Origin: an uncultured Sporolactobacillus sp.
GTDB lineage: Bacteria > Bacillota > Bacilli > Bacillales > Sporolactobacillaceae
Direction of reading: 5' to 3'
DNA: 6,108 nucleotides
Assembly: GCA_900543345.1 (NCBI GenBank)
Contig: UQRJ01000185.1
Span: forward strand, 1 to 6,108
Of the stretch, positions 1 through 5,680 are shown in pieces. The translations under genes and the position numbers were made by a program. Within the stretch, counting starts at the first letter, position 1; each line of letters begins with the position of its first letter. The notes below the pieces were generated by a model that had not been told where the DNA came from, did not search any database, and was given only the letters and a program-made list of their open reading frames with translations.

Positions 1-48
1 CGAGATGTCTTAGGGTCTCGTGGGCTCGGAGATGTGTATAAGAGACAG
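1..48 (+). other. Nextera i7-side sequencing adapter (artefact)
   Basis: This stretch is library adapter, not genome. Bases 1-6 (CGAGAT) match the end of the P7 oligo. Bases 7-14 (GTCTTAGG) sit where the 8-base i7 index belongs. Bases 15-29 are GTCTCGTGGGCTCGG, and 30-48 are the 19-bp Tn5 mosaic end AGATGTGTATAAGAGACAG. The order P7 end, index, Read 2 primer site, mosaic end is exactly the known design. From memory the index complement CCTAAGAC corresponds to a Nextera XT index (N726). The first genomic base is 49. Confidence 0.98.
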
Positions 49-605
49 TTATCCGTATGTCCTTCGATGCTGACCTCGTTCGGCACCTCCTGCAGCATAC
101 CGCCGATCCGTTTTAAAACCGGAATGGCATTCGGCTTGATCTCCGCGCTGCCGAGATCAAATAAAATTTTCTCACGGAAGGTCAGCTGGACGCCGCGCGA
201 TGTTTCCACCAGCGACACATCCGGCTGAAGATGATTGGTTTTGATGTATTTATCCAAATGGGTATACAATGCGTCGAGTTTTTCCTGATCTTTCTTTTTT
301 TCTTGATCTGTCAGTTTTTTCGCTACCGTCGGAATGGACTCCGCGTCTCTTTTCGACTTGTCGTTTGAATCAGTGGTTGTATATTTCATGCTTTCGAGGA
401 TTGAATTCCCGCTCAGCGATGTTTTTAACGAAGAAATCAGCGCATTGAACCGTTGATTTTCAACAGTGCTCATAGCAAACATCATTACAAAAAAAACAAG
501 CAGAAGAGTGATTAGATCAGAATAGGTGATCAGCCAGCGTCCGGATCCGGTATTTCCGTTCTCGTCTTTCGGCTTCAGACGTTTTTTGGAATGTCGATCA
601 TTCAT
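49..605 (-). CDS. motB: Flagellar stator subunit MotB (MotS-like), 3' end missing
   Basis: This is the stator subunit that anchors the flagellar motor to peptidoglycan and carries the ion-binding aspartate. About 186 residues remain of a usual 240-270. Residues 1-23 are a charged cytoplasmic tail. A single membrane helix spans about 24-46 and contains TYSDLITLLLVFF, in which Asp30 is the expected ion-carrying residue. A Lys/Asp/Glu-rich linker covers about 72-112. The start of the OmpA-like peptidoglycan-binding domain follows, ending at EGHTD. The sequence stops there because the insert stops; the third base of the next codon (Asn186) already comes from the adapter. The ATG at 603-605 overlaps the end of motA by 8 bp, which is typical of translational coupling. 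From remembered sequences, the helix and the FREKILFDLGSAEIKPN region look closer to B. subtilis MotS than to MotB. Family is certain; the subtype is inference. Confidence 0.93.
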
Positions 606-1437
606 GACTGCCGACCTCTCGATAGTGATTATTCTGAACCTGCTCGCCATTTCCGCGTTCGTTCAGATAAACTTCTGCACGCTGCCGCTCGTCTGCACTG
701 AGGAAAGCAAATAATTTCTGACGAAGAACAAGCGTATTTTCACCGTATTGAATCGACAGAATGCCTTCCGCCTTGATTTGCCGGATCAGCACGTCTTTGT
801 CCAGATTCGCTTTGATTTTATTATAGATCGGCAGGAAGATCACATTGGCGCTCGCCACGCCGTACAACGTCGCGATGAAGGCAACGGCGATCGACGGCCC
901 CAACGAACTTGGATTGCTTAGATTACCAAGCACATGAACAAGGCCCATAACTGTGCCGATTATTCCCATCGTCGGTGAGAATCCGCCCGCTTCCTGATAC
1001 ATTTTACCGAATGAAAGAATCTTGTTTTCGTACAGTTCGATATCGCGATTGAGGATATCGTCGATCACGTCGGAGTCCATTCCGTCGACGACCATCCGGA
1101 TGCCATTGGTCATAAAGGGATCGTCAGAGAACCTTTCCTGCTCACCTTCCAAAGCAAGCAGGCCTTCCCGCCGCGAGATATTCGCCAAATCAATCAACTG
1201 CCCAATCGTTTCGCCCGGATCGTTCGGCCGATTGACAAAGGCATACTTCGTAATGAAAGGAATTTTTTTCAACGTACCAGCGGGAAAACTGATGACAACC
1301 GCCCCGATTGTCCCGCCGAAGACAATCATCGCCGCGGTAATCTGAAGCAGTGCGCCCAGCGTCCCACCCTCCATAGTGAAGCCGATAAGTAGCGACGCGA
1401 TGCCGAAAATCAGCCCCACCAGTGTTGAAAGATCCAT
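598..1437 (-). CDS. motA: Flagellar stator subunit MotA (MotP-type)
   Basis: This is the ion-channel subunit of the flagellar stator, which forms an inner-membrane complex with MotB and turns ion flow into torque on the rotor. The 279 residues match the family's usual length. Two N-terminal hydrophobic helices (about 3-21 and 30-51) are followed by a large cytoplasmic loop carrying the conserved SRREGLLALE segment (88-97) and the acidic DPF...DGMDSD region. Two C-terminal helices follow, with GGFSPTMGIIGTVMGLV (151-167) and GPSIAVAFIATLYGV (180-194). Pro155 and Pro203 occupy the places of the two functional prolines of E. coli MotA. The ISFP...LKK.P and IGT.MGLV..LGNL..P..LGP patterns resemble MotP/PomA-group proteins more than B. 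subtilis MotA. I chose the ATG at 1437 because GGAGGGG lies 9 nt upstream; a TTG at 1446 directly abuts that site. The stop overlaps motB. A sigma-D-like promoter lies upstream. Confidence 0.96.
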   Translation of the reverse strand: MDLSTLVGLIFGIASLLIGFTMEGGTLGALLQITAAMIVFGGTIGAVVISFPAGTLKKIPFITKYAFVNRPNDPGETIGQLIDLANISRREGLLALEGEQERFSDDPFMTNGIRMVVDGMDSDVIDDILNRDIELYENKILSFGKMYQEAGGFSPTMGIIGTVMGLVHVLGNLSNPSSLGPSIAVAFIATLYGVASANVIFLPIYNKIKANLDKDVLIRQIKAEGILSIQYGENTLVLRQKLFAFLSADERQRAEVYLNERGNGEQVQNNHYREVGSHE

Positions 1438-1446
1438 GACCGTCAA

Positions 1447-1453
1447 CCCCTCC
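1447..1453 (-). promoter_or_regulatory. Ribosome binding site fixing the motA start
   Basis: GGAGGGG on the minus strand ends 9 nt before the ATG at 1435-1437. The in-frame TTG at 1444-1446 would have no spacer at all, so the ATG is the real start. Confidence 0.85.
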
Positions 1454-1477
1454 GCATTCTTAATCTCTACTTGATTA

Positions 1478-1505
1478 TTATCGGCCGATCATGGGGAAAA
1501 GTTGA
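1478..1505 (-). promoter_or_regulatory. Sigma-D (sigma-28) type promoter of motAB
   Basis: The minus strand reads TCAACTTT (1505-1498), 12 nt, then GCCGATAA (1485-1478). The -10 octamer matches the flagellar sigma-28 consensus exactly, and the -35 matches 6 of 8 of TAAAGTTT. Transcription would start near 1470, giving a leader of about 30 nt before motA. This is the expected control for stator genes in flagellated Firmicutes and places motAB in the late motility regulon. The remainder of this gap (1506-1650) holds only a small CAGGA/TCCTG inverted repeat (1541-1556) with no clear role. Confidence 0.75.
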
Positions 1506-1650
1506 ATGATCCGCCTACCGAGGCATGAGGCCCATCGATCCAGGATGATATTCCTGTCCTGATCAATATGGCTGAATTTTTGCGGCTCTGGTTCGCCGGT
1601 TGCGTTAATCAGCTTGATTTACCTCGATCCGGCAACGCTTTCCAGCGATC

Positions 1651-1690
1651 AAAAGAGGCATTCCTCAACAAAAGGAATGCCTCTTTGTTT
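1651..1690 (-). terminator. Strong intrinsic terminator after the LCP gene
   Basis: AAAGAGGCATTCCT (1652-1665) is perfectly complementary to AGGAATGCCTCTTT (1673-1686), a 14-bp stem with a 7-nt loop. On the minus strand the stem runs into four Ts. On the plus strand it is followed by TTTGTTT, so it could work both ways. It sits 15 nt past the LCP stop and insulates motAB from LCP transcription. Confidence 0.92.
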
Positions 1691-1701
1691 CCGTCCTTCG
1701 T

Positions 1702-2613
1702 TCAGTCGCCCAGCTGATCGGCGATCATTTCATGGACACGTTGCTTTTCCGCGTCACCGACAACCAGGTAGTAGATGCCGTTAATCATTTTACCTGATCC
1801 CTTGACCTCGTAATCAACCGAATGTTGACCGGCATCTCGATAATTAAACACGATATTCTTCATGTCGTCATACGTCAAATTGGTCTTAACGTTACCGCCG
1901 AGCGCTTTAAGTATGCTTTGATAGCGGGAAACGGAGCGGACACTGGACATTTTACGAACAATTGCCATGATGACGTCCCGCTGCCGCTGGTTACGTCCAA
2001 AGTCGCCCTGCGGATCTTTATGACGCATCCGTACATACCCCATCGCTTTTGCGCCGGTATCCAGAGTGATCTCGCCACGCTTATAATGATAGCCCTTCTT
2101 GTAATAGCCTTCGTCATACCAGTCCAGCTTGTTATTGACGGTCACGCCGCCGACCGCATCGACTAGATCGCTCATACCTTCCATGTTGATTTTCACATAA
2201 AAATCAAATGGAATATCGCCGATGAAATTGCAGACGGTATTTTCGGCCATTTTCGTACCGCCGTAAGCGTAAGCCGCGTTGATCTTATCGGTCGTTCCCC
2301 GGCCGACGATTTCCGTCCGCGTATCGCGGGGGATGGAGATCATCTGCATCGTTTTTTTACCCGGATTCAAAGTGGTTACGATAATCGTGTCCGAACGACC
2401 GCGATCGTTTTTCCGTTCGTCCACACCAAGCAGCAACAGATTGATTGGTTTTTTGCTTGTGATCGCCTGATGATTACCCGAACCGCCGCCGGTATCGTAC
2501 ATTTGCCCGGCCGTCGAACGAACCGAATGCAGGACATGCCAGACGTAGCCGCCGCCTGCGGCAACCAGCAAAACGATGAGGCATCCAATAGTCAGCAGTA
2601 TCTTTTTTTTCAT
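1702..2613 (-). CDS. LytR-CpsA-Psr (LCP) family wall-polymer ligase
   Basis: LCP proteins transfer undecaprenyl-linked anionic polymers, such as wall teichoic acid or capsule, onto peptidoglycan at the outer face of the membrane. The product is 303 residues, normal for the family. A short KKK start and a single signal-anchor helix (about 4-25) precede an extracytoplasmic domain with the LCP motifs in order: LLLGVDER (60-67), RSDTIIV (73-79), SIPRDTR (93-99), KINAAYAYGG (110-119), VDAVGGV (151-157) and VRMRHKDPQGDFGRNQRQRDVI (194-215). These contain the Asp and Arg residues that bind the polyprenyl pyrophosphate. I chose the ATG at 2611-2613, which begins MKKKILLTIG. The frame stays open for 89 more codons upstream, but that stretch holds a promoter and has no LCP features. 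The ribosome site is weak and somewhat distant (GGGAAGAG). The gene is monocistronic. Its exact polymer cannot be told from sequence. Confidence 0.95.
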   Translation of the reverse strand: MKKKILLTIGCLIVLLVAAGGGYVWHVLHSVRSTAGQMYDTGGGSGNHQAITSKKPINLLLLGVDERKNDRGRSDTIIVTTLNPGKKTMQMISIPRDTRTEIVGRGTTDKINAAYAYGGTKMAENTVCNFIGDIPFDFYVKINMEGMSDLVDAVGGVTVNNKLDWYDEGYYKKGYHYKRGEITLDTGAKAMGYVRMRHKDPQGDFGRNQRQRDVIMAIVRKMSSVRSVSRYQSILKALGGNVKTNLTYDDMKNIVFNYRDAGQHSVDYEVKGSGKMINGIYYLVVGDAEKQRVHEMIADQLGD

Positions 2614-2640
2614 CGTTATTAATCTCTTCCCTTTTCTTAG

Positions 2641-2722
2641 CGATAAAATCCCTTGCCGCTTTCCTATACCGATAAATTTACAAGACTGATGGTCACCCTT
2701 TATCGTTTCCGTTTCAGTGACC
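2641..2722 (-). repeat. Interlocking inverted repeats in the LCP leader
   Basis: In the untranslated leader, GGTCAC (minus 2722-2717) can pair with GTGACC (2696-2691) across 20 nt. Inside that loop, CGATAAA (2705-2699) can pair with TTTATCG (2676-2670), whose own loop contains GTGACC. The two stems therefore interlock: they compete or form a pseudoknot. A further TTTATCG lies at 2647-2641, and another upstream of the promoter at 2843-2837. The pairings are seen directly; any regulatory role, as RNA switch or protein operator, is inference. Confidence 0.35.
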
Positions 2723-2794
2723 GTTAAATGCTTTCGACAAAATTTAATCAAATCAATGGGCTTTAAGTCACCTTTTGCCAAATTCCTCCGATTT

Positions 2795-2823
2795 ATTATC
2801 GCATGAACTTCCGACTTTGACAA
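2795..2823 (-). promoter_or_regulatory. Sigma-A promoter with extended -10 for the LCP gene
   Basis: The minus strand reads TTGTCA (2823-2818), a 17-nt spacer, then GATAAT (2800-2795). Each hexamer matches consensus at 5 of 6, and the spacer ends TGC, giving an extended -10 TGN. The start would be near 2788, leaving a leader of about 175 nt before the LCP ATG at 2613. The promoter lies inside the open frame upstream of that ATG, which argues against a longer LCP protein. Confidence 0.75.
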
Positions 2824-2854
2824 CTTGCCAAAAAGCCGATAAAGGAAAATTGAC

Positions 2855-2934
2855 GTAAGCGCGGAATCCAACCGCTGCAAGCGCGGAATTCATCGCCGTA
2901 AGCGCGGAATTCATCGCCGTAAGCGCGGAATTCA
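2855..2934. repeat. 21-bp tandem repeat, about 3.7 copies
   Basis: Copies start at 2855, 2877, 2898 and 2919, spaced 22, 21 and 21 bp. The shared core is AAGCGCGGAATTCATCGCC, preceded by GT or GC. Copies 2 and 3 differ at one base; copy 1 has diverged in its second half and is one base longer; copy 4 keeps only the first 16 bases. The repeat lies between the lacD terminator and the LCP promoter, outside any credible gene. I do not recognise the unit. It may be a simple slippage-generated satellite or a cluster of protein-binding sites. Confidence 0.9.
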
Positions 2935-2939
2935 ATTTT

Positions 2940-2975
2940 AAAAAAAAAAGCGGCAACTTTCGCTGCCGCTTTTTT
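2940..2975 (-). terminator. Intrinsic terminator after lacD, likely bidirectional
   Basis: AGCGGCA (2949-2955) pairs with TGCCGCT (2964-2970) around an 8-nt loop. The hairpin is flanked by a run of ten As (2940-2949) and six Ts (2970-2975). Reading lacD on the minus strand, the stem is followed by about nine or ten Ts, a strong terminator, beginning 14 nt past the lacD stop. Confidence 0.93.
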
Positions 2976-2989
2976 ACTATCATACTTAA

Positions 2990-3997
2990 TCAGCCAATAA
3001 CTTCGATCTTGTCCTTGCCGCCGTATTTCTCATACCACGACGTCGCATTTTCGGCAAGAATGGCATTTAACTCATCCACGTTCTTCTTGCCCTGCGTTGC
3101 CAGCCATTTATTGGCTGCTTCCGGACCGCCCTTGCCATAGGCCGCTACACCTTCGCGCCAGGTTGCCCGACCGCATAAGACACCGTTGTACTTGGAACCT
3201 GCGTCATGAGCAAAAACAAGCGTTTTCTGGAACAGTTCCGTCGATACGCCGGCGCTCAGCCAAATGTAAGGGATCGTCGTCAATTCGTCGACCTGCCGAT
3301 AATATTTCTTCGCTTCTTCCGCGCTATAAACCGGCTCATTGTCGCCGACGCCTTCCACACGGCTCATATCGACCGGGACTTCGAGTTTCAGTACATCGAT
3401 ACCGTAACGAGGCTGCGTAAACGTCTTGATCGATTCGAGAACCTTATGCGGTTTAATCTTCGCATAATCAGCCTTATCGGTTACCTTTTCGTCGTACGTG
3501 ACGATTTCGAAGAACAACGGAATGTCTTCGGCTTTGCATTCGGAACCGACACGTTCAACAAAAGCCTTCTTGACATCATTTATTGCATCCGGTTCGTCCG
3601 GATCGTAATAAACGAGCAGTTTCACGGCATCGCTGCCTAGTTCTTTAAGCCGTTTGGCCGACCAGTTCGGAAGTAAATCGGGAATACGTCCGGGTTCCGT
3701 TGCATCGTAGCCGGTTTTTTCATAAGAAGACAGCAGTCCGCAGGAGGTATCCCGCTTCTTGCCGGCGGGAATGCCGTATTCCGGATCGAGCAGAATGGCG
3801 CTTGTATACTTGGTTAATTCTGCAGAAACCAATGTCTTGAATTCACTGAGTTCCTCGTCCGTTGCGTCCTTACCCTGAGCGGTGCCGATCATTCGCTTGA
3901 GCGACCCGCGCTGGTCAATGGCCAGTGCGGCAATAATGCCCTTATCATTAGAAAGCTTTTCAAGAAAGTCAAACTTACCCTTCGAAATTTTAACCAT
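2990..3997 (-). CDS. lacD: Tagatose-1,6-bisphosphate aldolase LacD
   Basis: LacD is a cytoplasmic class I (Schiff-base) aldolase that splits D-tagatose 1,6-bisphosphate into dihydroxyacetone phosphate and glyceraldehyde 3-phosphate, the last step of the tagatose-6-phosphate route for galactose and lactose. The 335 residues slightly exceed the usual length of about 325. Visible landmarks are AIDQRG (26-31, with the Asp-Gln pair), Lys126 in DAVKLLVYY, Glu164 in FFEIV as catalytic acid/base, Lys204 in DVLKLEVP as the Schiff-base lysine, LSAGVS (247-252) for phosphate, and CGRATW (275-280). All expected catalytic positions are intact. The ATG at 3997 has GGAGG (4006-4010) 8 nt upstream. No lacA, lacB, lacC or PTS gene adjoins it. 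Known LacD enzymes also cleave fructose 1,6-bisphosphate, so this solitary copy may serve glycolysis generally; that is inference. Confidence 0.95.
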   Translation of the reverse strand: MVKISKGKFDFLEKLSNDKGIIAALAIDQRGSLKRMIGTAQGKDATDEELSEFKTLVSAELTKYTSAILLDPEYGIPAGKKRDTSCGLLSSYEKTGYDATEPGRIPDLLPNWSAKRLKELGSDAVKLLVYYDPDEPDAINDVKKAFVERVGSECKAEDIPLFFEIVTYDEKVTDKADYAKIKPHKVLESIKTFTQPRYGIDVLKLEVPVDMSRVEGVGDNEPVYSAEEAKKYYRQVDELTTIPYIWLSAGVSTELFQKTLVFAHDAGSKYNGVLCGRATWREGVAAYGKGGPEAANKWLATQGKKNVDELNAILAENATSWYEKYGGKDKIEVIG

Positions 3998-4113
3998 ACT
4001 TTATGCCTCCACAACTGATATTTGGACTTCGTCCCGTCCGAACAATCACAAACGGCGACTATTCGACCATACGCATAGAACCTGTCAATATCGCCTTTTC
4101 TCTCACAAATTTC

Positions 4114-4143
4114 ATTTTACGTCAATTTCAGCCGCAAAGTCAA
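4114..4143 (-). promoter_or_regulatory. Sigma-A promoter of lacD
   Basis: The minus strand reads TTGACT (4143-4138), an 18-nt spacer, then TAAAAT (4119-4114). Both hexamers are 5 of 6 to consensus. The predicted start near 4107 leaves a leader of about 110 nt before the lacD ATG. That leader contains a small GGAC-GAA-GTCC hairpin but no riboswitch I recognise. It gives lacD its own transcription unit. Confidence 0.75.
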
Positions 4144-4179
4144 TTTGGCAATTGCAATAAATATGTGAACGTATCTTCG

Positions 4180-4193
4180 TGAAAACGCCTTCG
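4180..4193. promoter_or_regulatory. Possible CcpA cre site upstream of lacD
   Basis: On the plus strand TGAAAACGCCTTCG matches 12 of 14 positions of the Bacillus cre consensus TGWAARCGYTWNCW. It is centred about 45 bp upstream of the lacD -35, where CcpA can activate. It also forms part of the hairpin ending mntH, so the match may simply reflect the terminator. Confidence 0.3.
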
Positions 4194-4202
4194 TGGCGCC
4201 TA
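4182..4202 (-). terminator. Short hairpin after mntH, probable weak terminator
   Basis: On the minus strand CGCC (4198-4195), loop ACGAA, GGCG (4189-4186) is followed by four Ts (4185-4182), starting a few bases past the mntH stop. G-T wobble and A-T pairs could lengthen the stem to about seven pairs. It is short, so some readthrough toward lacD is plausible. Confidence 0.45.
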
Positions 4203-4206
4203 TTAT

Positions 4207-5535
4207 TCACCCGAATAATGTCTGGTACAACAGAAACACATTCAGGCTGATCACAACTGCGGCAATGGTCCAAGCGGCCGCCGTCGTAATTTTTCGATTG
4301 ACAAGAATCCCCATAAGTCGTTTTTTACTCGTAAAAATGACAAGCGGAATAATAGCAAGCGCAATGCCGAATGACAGCAGAACCTGGCTCAACACCAAGG
4401 CCTTTGTCGCATTCATACCCGAAATGATCACGATCAGCGGCGGTAACATCGAACAGATGCGGCGGACAAAAATCGGAATCCGATAATGGATGAAGCCTTG
4501 CATCATGATATCGCCGGCCAGCGTCCCGACAGAAGAACTGGATAGTCCTGCCGACAGCAGACCGATACCGAACAGCATAGCCGCCACCGGCGCGATATAG
4601 CTGCCGAAACCGTGAAAGGCGACCGTCAGATCAACGATCACTTCCTTACCAAAGAACGTCGAAGCGGCCAGTGCCAACATAATCGCATTAATTAAACCGG
4701 CAATGATCATCGCAATCAGAATGTCAACCACTTCGAAGTGAAAAATTTTCTTCCGTTCTGCCGGCGTCTGGCCGATAACCCGTCGGCATGTCAGTCCGGA
4801 ATGCATGTAAATCGCGTGAGGCATCACCGTCGCCCCGAGAATTCCGGCGGCCAATAGTACGCTGTCCGACCCCTTAAAATGGGGAACAAAACCTTGCAGC
4901 AACGACCCGAGTTGCGGCGGCGCGAAAAAAATATCGGCACTAAAAGCAATGACGACGATAAATACCAAACAGGCGATCGCCATCTCCAGCGACCGATATC
5001 CTCTGATCTGAAAAGTCAAAATGCCAAGTGCACATGCGGCGGTCAGAATTGCCGCCGGAATCATCGGCATACCGAAAACAAGATGAAAACCGAGCGCCGC
5101 CCCGATAAACTCCGCCAAGTCGGTAGCCATGACCACAATCTCGCCCTGCACCCAATAAAAAAACGCCACACCGCGTTTCCACTCATCGCGCAATACTTCC
5201 GGTAAATTGCGTGACGTTGCGATGCCAAGCTTAGCCGACAACATTTGAATGAGAATGGCCATCAAATTCGAAATGATAACGACCCAAAGCAGCAGATAGC
5301 CATATTGCGAACCGGCTTGAATGTTCGTCGCATAGTTTCCCGGATCGATATAGGCCACGGCAGCAATAAAAGCCGGCCCGATAAAAGGAAGAACCCTCCG
5401 CCACCCGCGTTTTTTGCCAATCACGTGACGAAACGTCTGCCCCGCTTCATTCGTCCGCCGTTGTGCTTGTCCGCTCCCCCGATTCTCGCCCTGAAGCGTT
5501 GGATGTGGCCGCTCCTTCTGCCTTCCGGAGCTCAT
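4207..5535 (-). CDS. mntH: Nramp-family Mn(II)/Fe(II) transporter MntH
   Basis: MntH is a proton-coupled importer of manganese and other divalent metals in the cytoplasmic membrane. The 442 residues compare with about 425 in B. subtilis; the excess is a hydrophilic Arg/Gln/Gly-rich N-terminus of about 45 residues. Nramp signatures are complete: DPGN (64-67) in helix 1, TDLAEFIGAA (138-147), ATVMPHAIYMHS (235-246) in helix 6, GLSSSSVGTLAGD (330-342), and SQVLLSFGIALAIIPL (383-398). Met238 in MPH is the residue that selects transition metals over magnesium, so this is a Mn/Fe type rather than an NRMT magnesium transporter. About 11 hydrophobic helices are apparent. The ATG at 5535 follows AGGAGG (5543-5548) with a 7-nt spacer, so the start is well supported. 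The gene stands alone; a tentative promoter with an MntR-like sequence lies upstream. Function is confident, metal preference is inferred. Confidence 0.97.
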   Translation of the reverse strand: MSSGRQKERPHPTLQGENRGSGQAQRRTNEAGQTFRHVIGKKRGWRRVLPFIGPAFIAAVAYIDPGNYATNIQAGSQYGYLLLWVVIISNLMAILIQMLSAKLGIATSRNLPEVLRDEWKRGVAFFYWVQGEIVVMATDLAEFIGAALGFHLVFGMPMIPAAILTAACALGILTFQIRGYRSLEMAIACLVFIVVIAFSADIFFAPPQLGSLLQGFVPHFKGSDSVLLAAGILGATVMPHAIYMHSGLTCRRVIGQTPAERKKIFHFEVVDILIAMIIAGLINAIMLALAASTFFGKEVIVDLTVAFHGFGSYIAPVAAMLFGIGLLSAGLSSSSVGTLAGDIMMQGFIHYRIPIFVRRICSMLPPLIVIISGMNATKALVLSQVLLSFGIALAIIPLVIFTSKKRLMGILVNRKITTAAAWTIAAVVISLNVFLLYQTLFG

Positions 5536-5566
5536 CGGATCGCCTCCTCTATTACCTCAGTGAATA

Positions 5567-5611
5567 TTTGTTTCCCTTATAAAACTAAGTCCCGCATTTA
5601 CGATATGACAA
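5567..5611 (-). promoter_or_regulatory. Candidate mntH promoter with MntR-like sequence
   Basis: The minus strand has TTGTCA (5611-5606), an 18-nt spacer and a poor -10 TAGTTT (5587-5582). Overlapping and just downstream, AGTTTTATAAGGGAAACAAA (5586-5567) has an imperfect GTTT/AAAC dyad. Its right half (TAAGGGAAAC) resembles the MntR operator half-site of B. subtilis mntH as I remember it. Manganese repression of mntH by MntR is well known; assigning this site is tentative. Confidence 0.35.
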
Positions 5612-5618
5612 CCGCGGC

Positions 5619-5654
5619 AAAAAAGCAACCACTCGCGTTCTAAGCGCCACAGTG
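5619..5654 (-). terminator. Imperfect hairpin after the YkvI-like gene
   Basis: On the minus strand CACT-GTG-GCG and CGC-G-AGTG can pair around a 7-nt loop (5654-5630), with an asymmetric bulge. Six Ts follow after a 5-nt gap (5624-5619). The stem is interrupted, so this is only a possible terminator separating the upstream gene from mntH. Confidence 0.3.
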
Positions 5655-5680
5655 AGTACAGATAAATTGGGAAGGGCGGG

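Noticed and set aside
34..228. Plus-strand frame beginning with the residues V/MYKRQ
   Set aside because: Its start is inside the Nextera mosaic end; the rest is antisense to motB. VYKRQ and MCIRDR starts are adapter artefacts.
1438..1446. TTG start for motA three codons upstream of the ATG
   Set aside because: It abuts the GGAGGGG ribosome site with no spacer, while the ATG has a 9-nt spacer.
2614..2880. An 89-codon in-frame extension of the LCP gene, beginning at TTG 2880
   Set aside because: It contains the extended -10 promoter, has no LCP or membrane features, and the ATG at 2613 begins a typical signal-anchor. The open frame looks accidental.
2855..2934. CRISPR array
   Set aside because: Copies are directly adjacent with no spacers, and there are no cas genes.
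2768..2983. Minus-strand reading frame with a repeated NSALTAM heptapeptide
   Set aside because: It only translates the 21-bp tandem repeat and lies across the lacD terminator, with no promoter or ribosome site of its own.
3097..3640. Plus-strand frames of 107 and 144 codons opposite lacD
   Set aside because: They are antisense shadows of a fully conserved gene, with no domain features or ribosome site.
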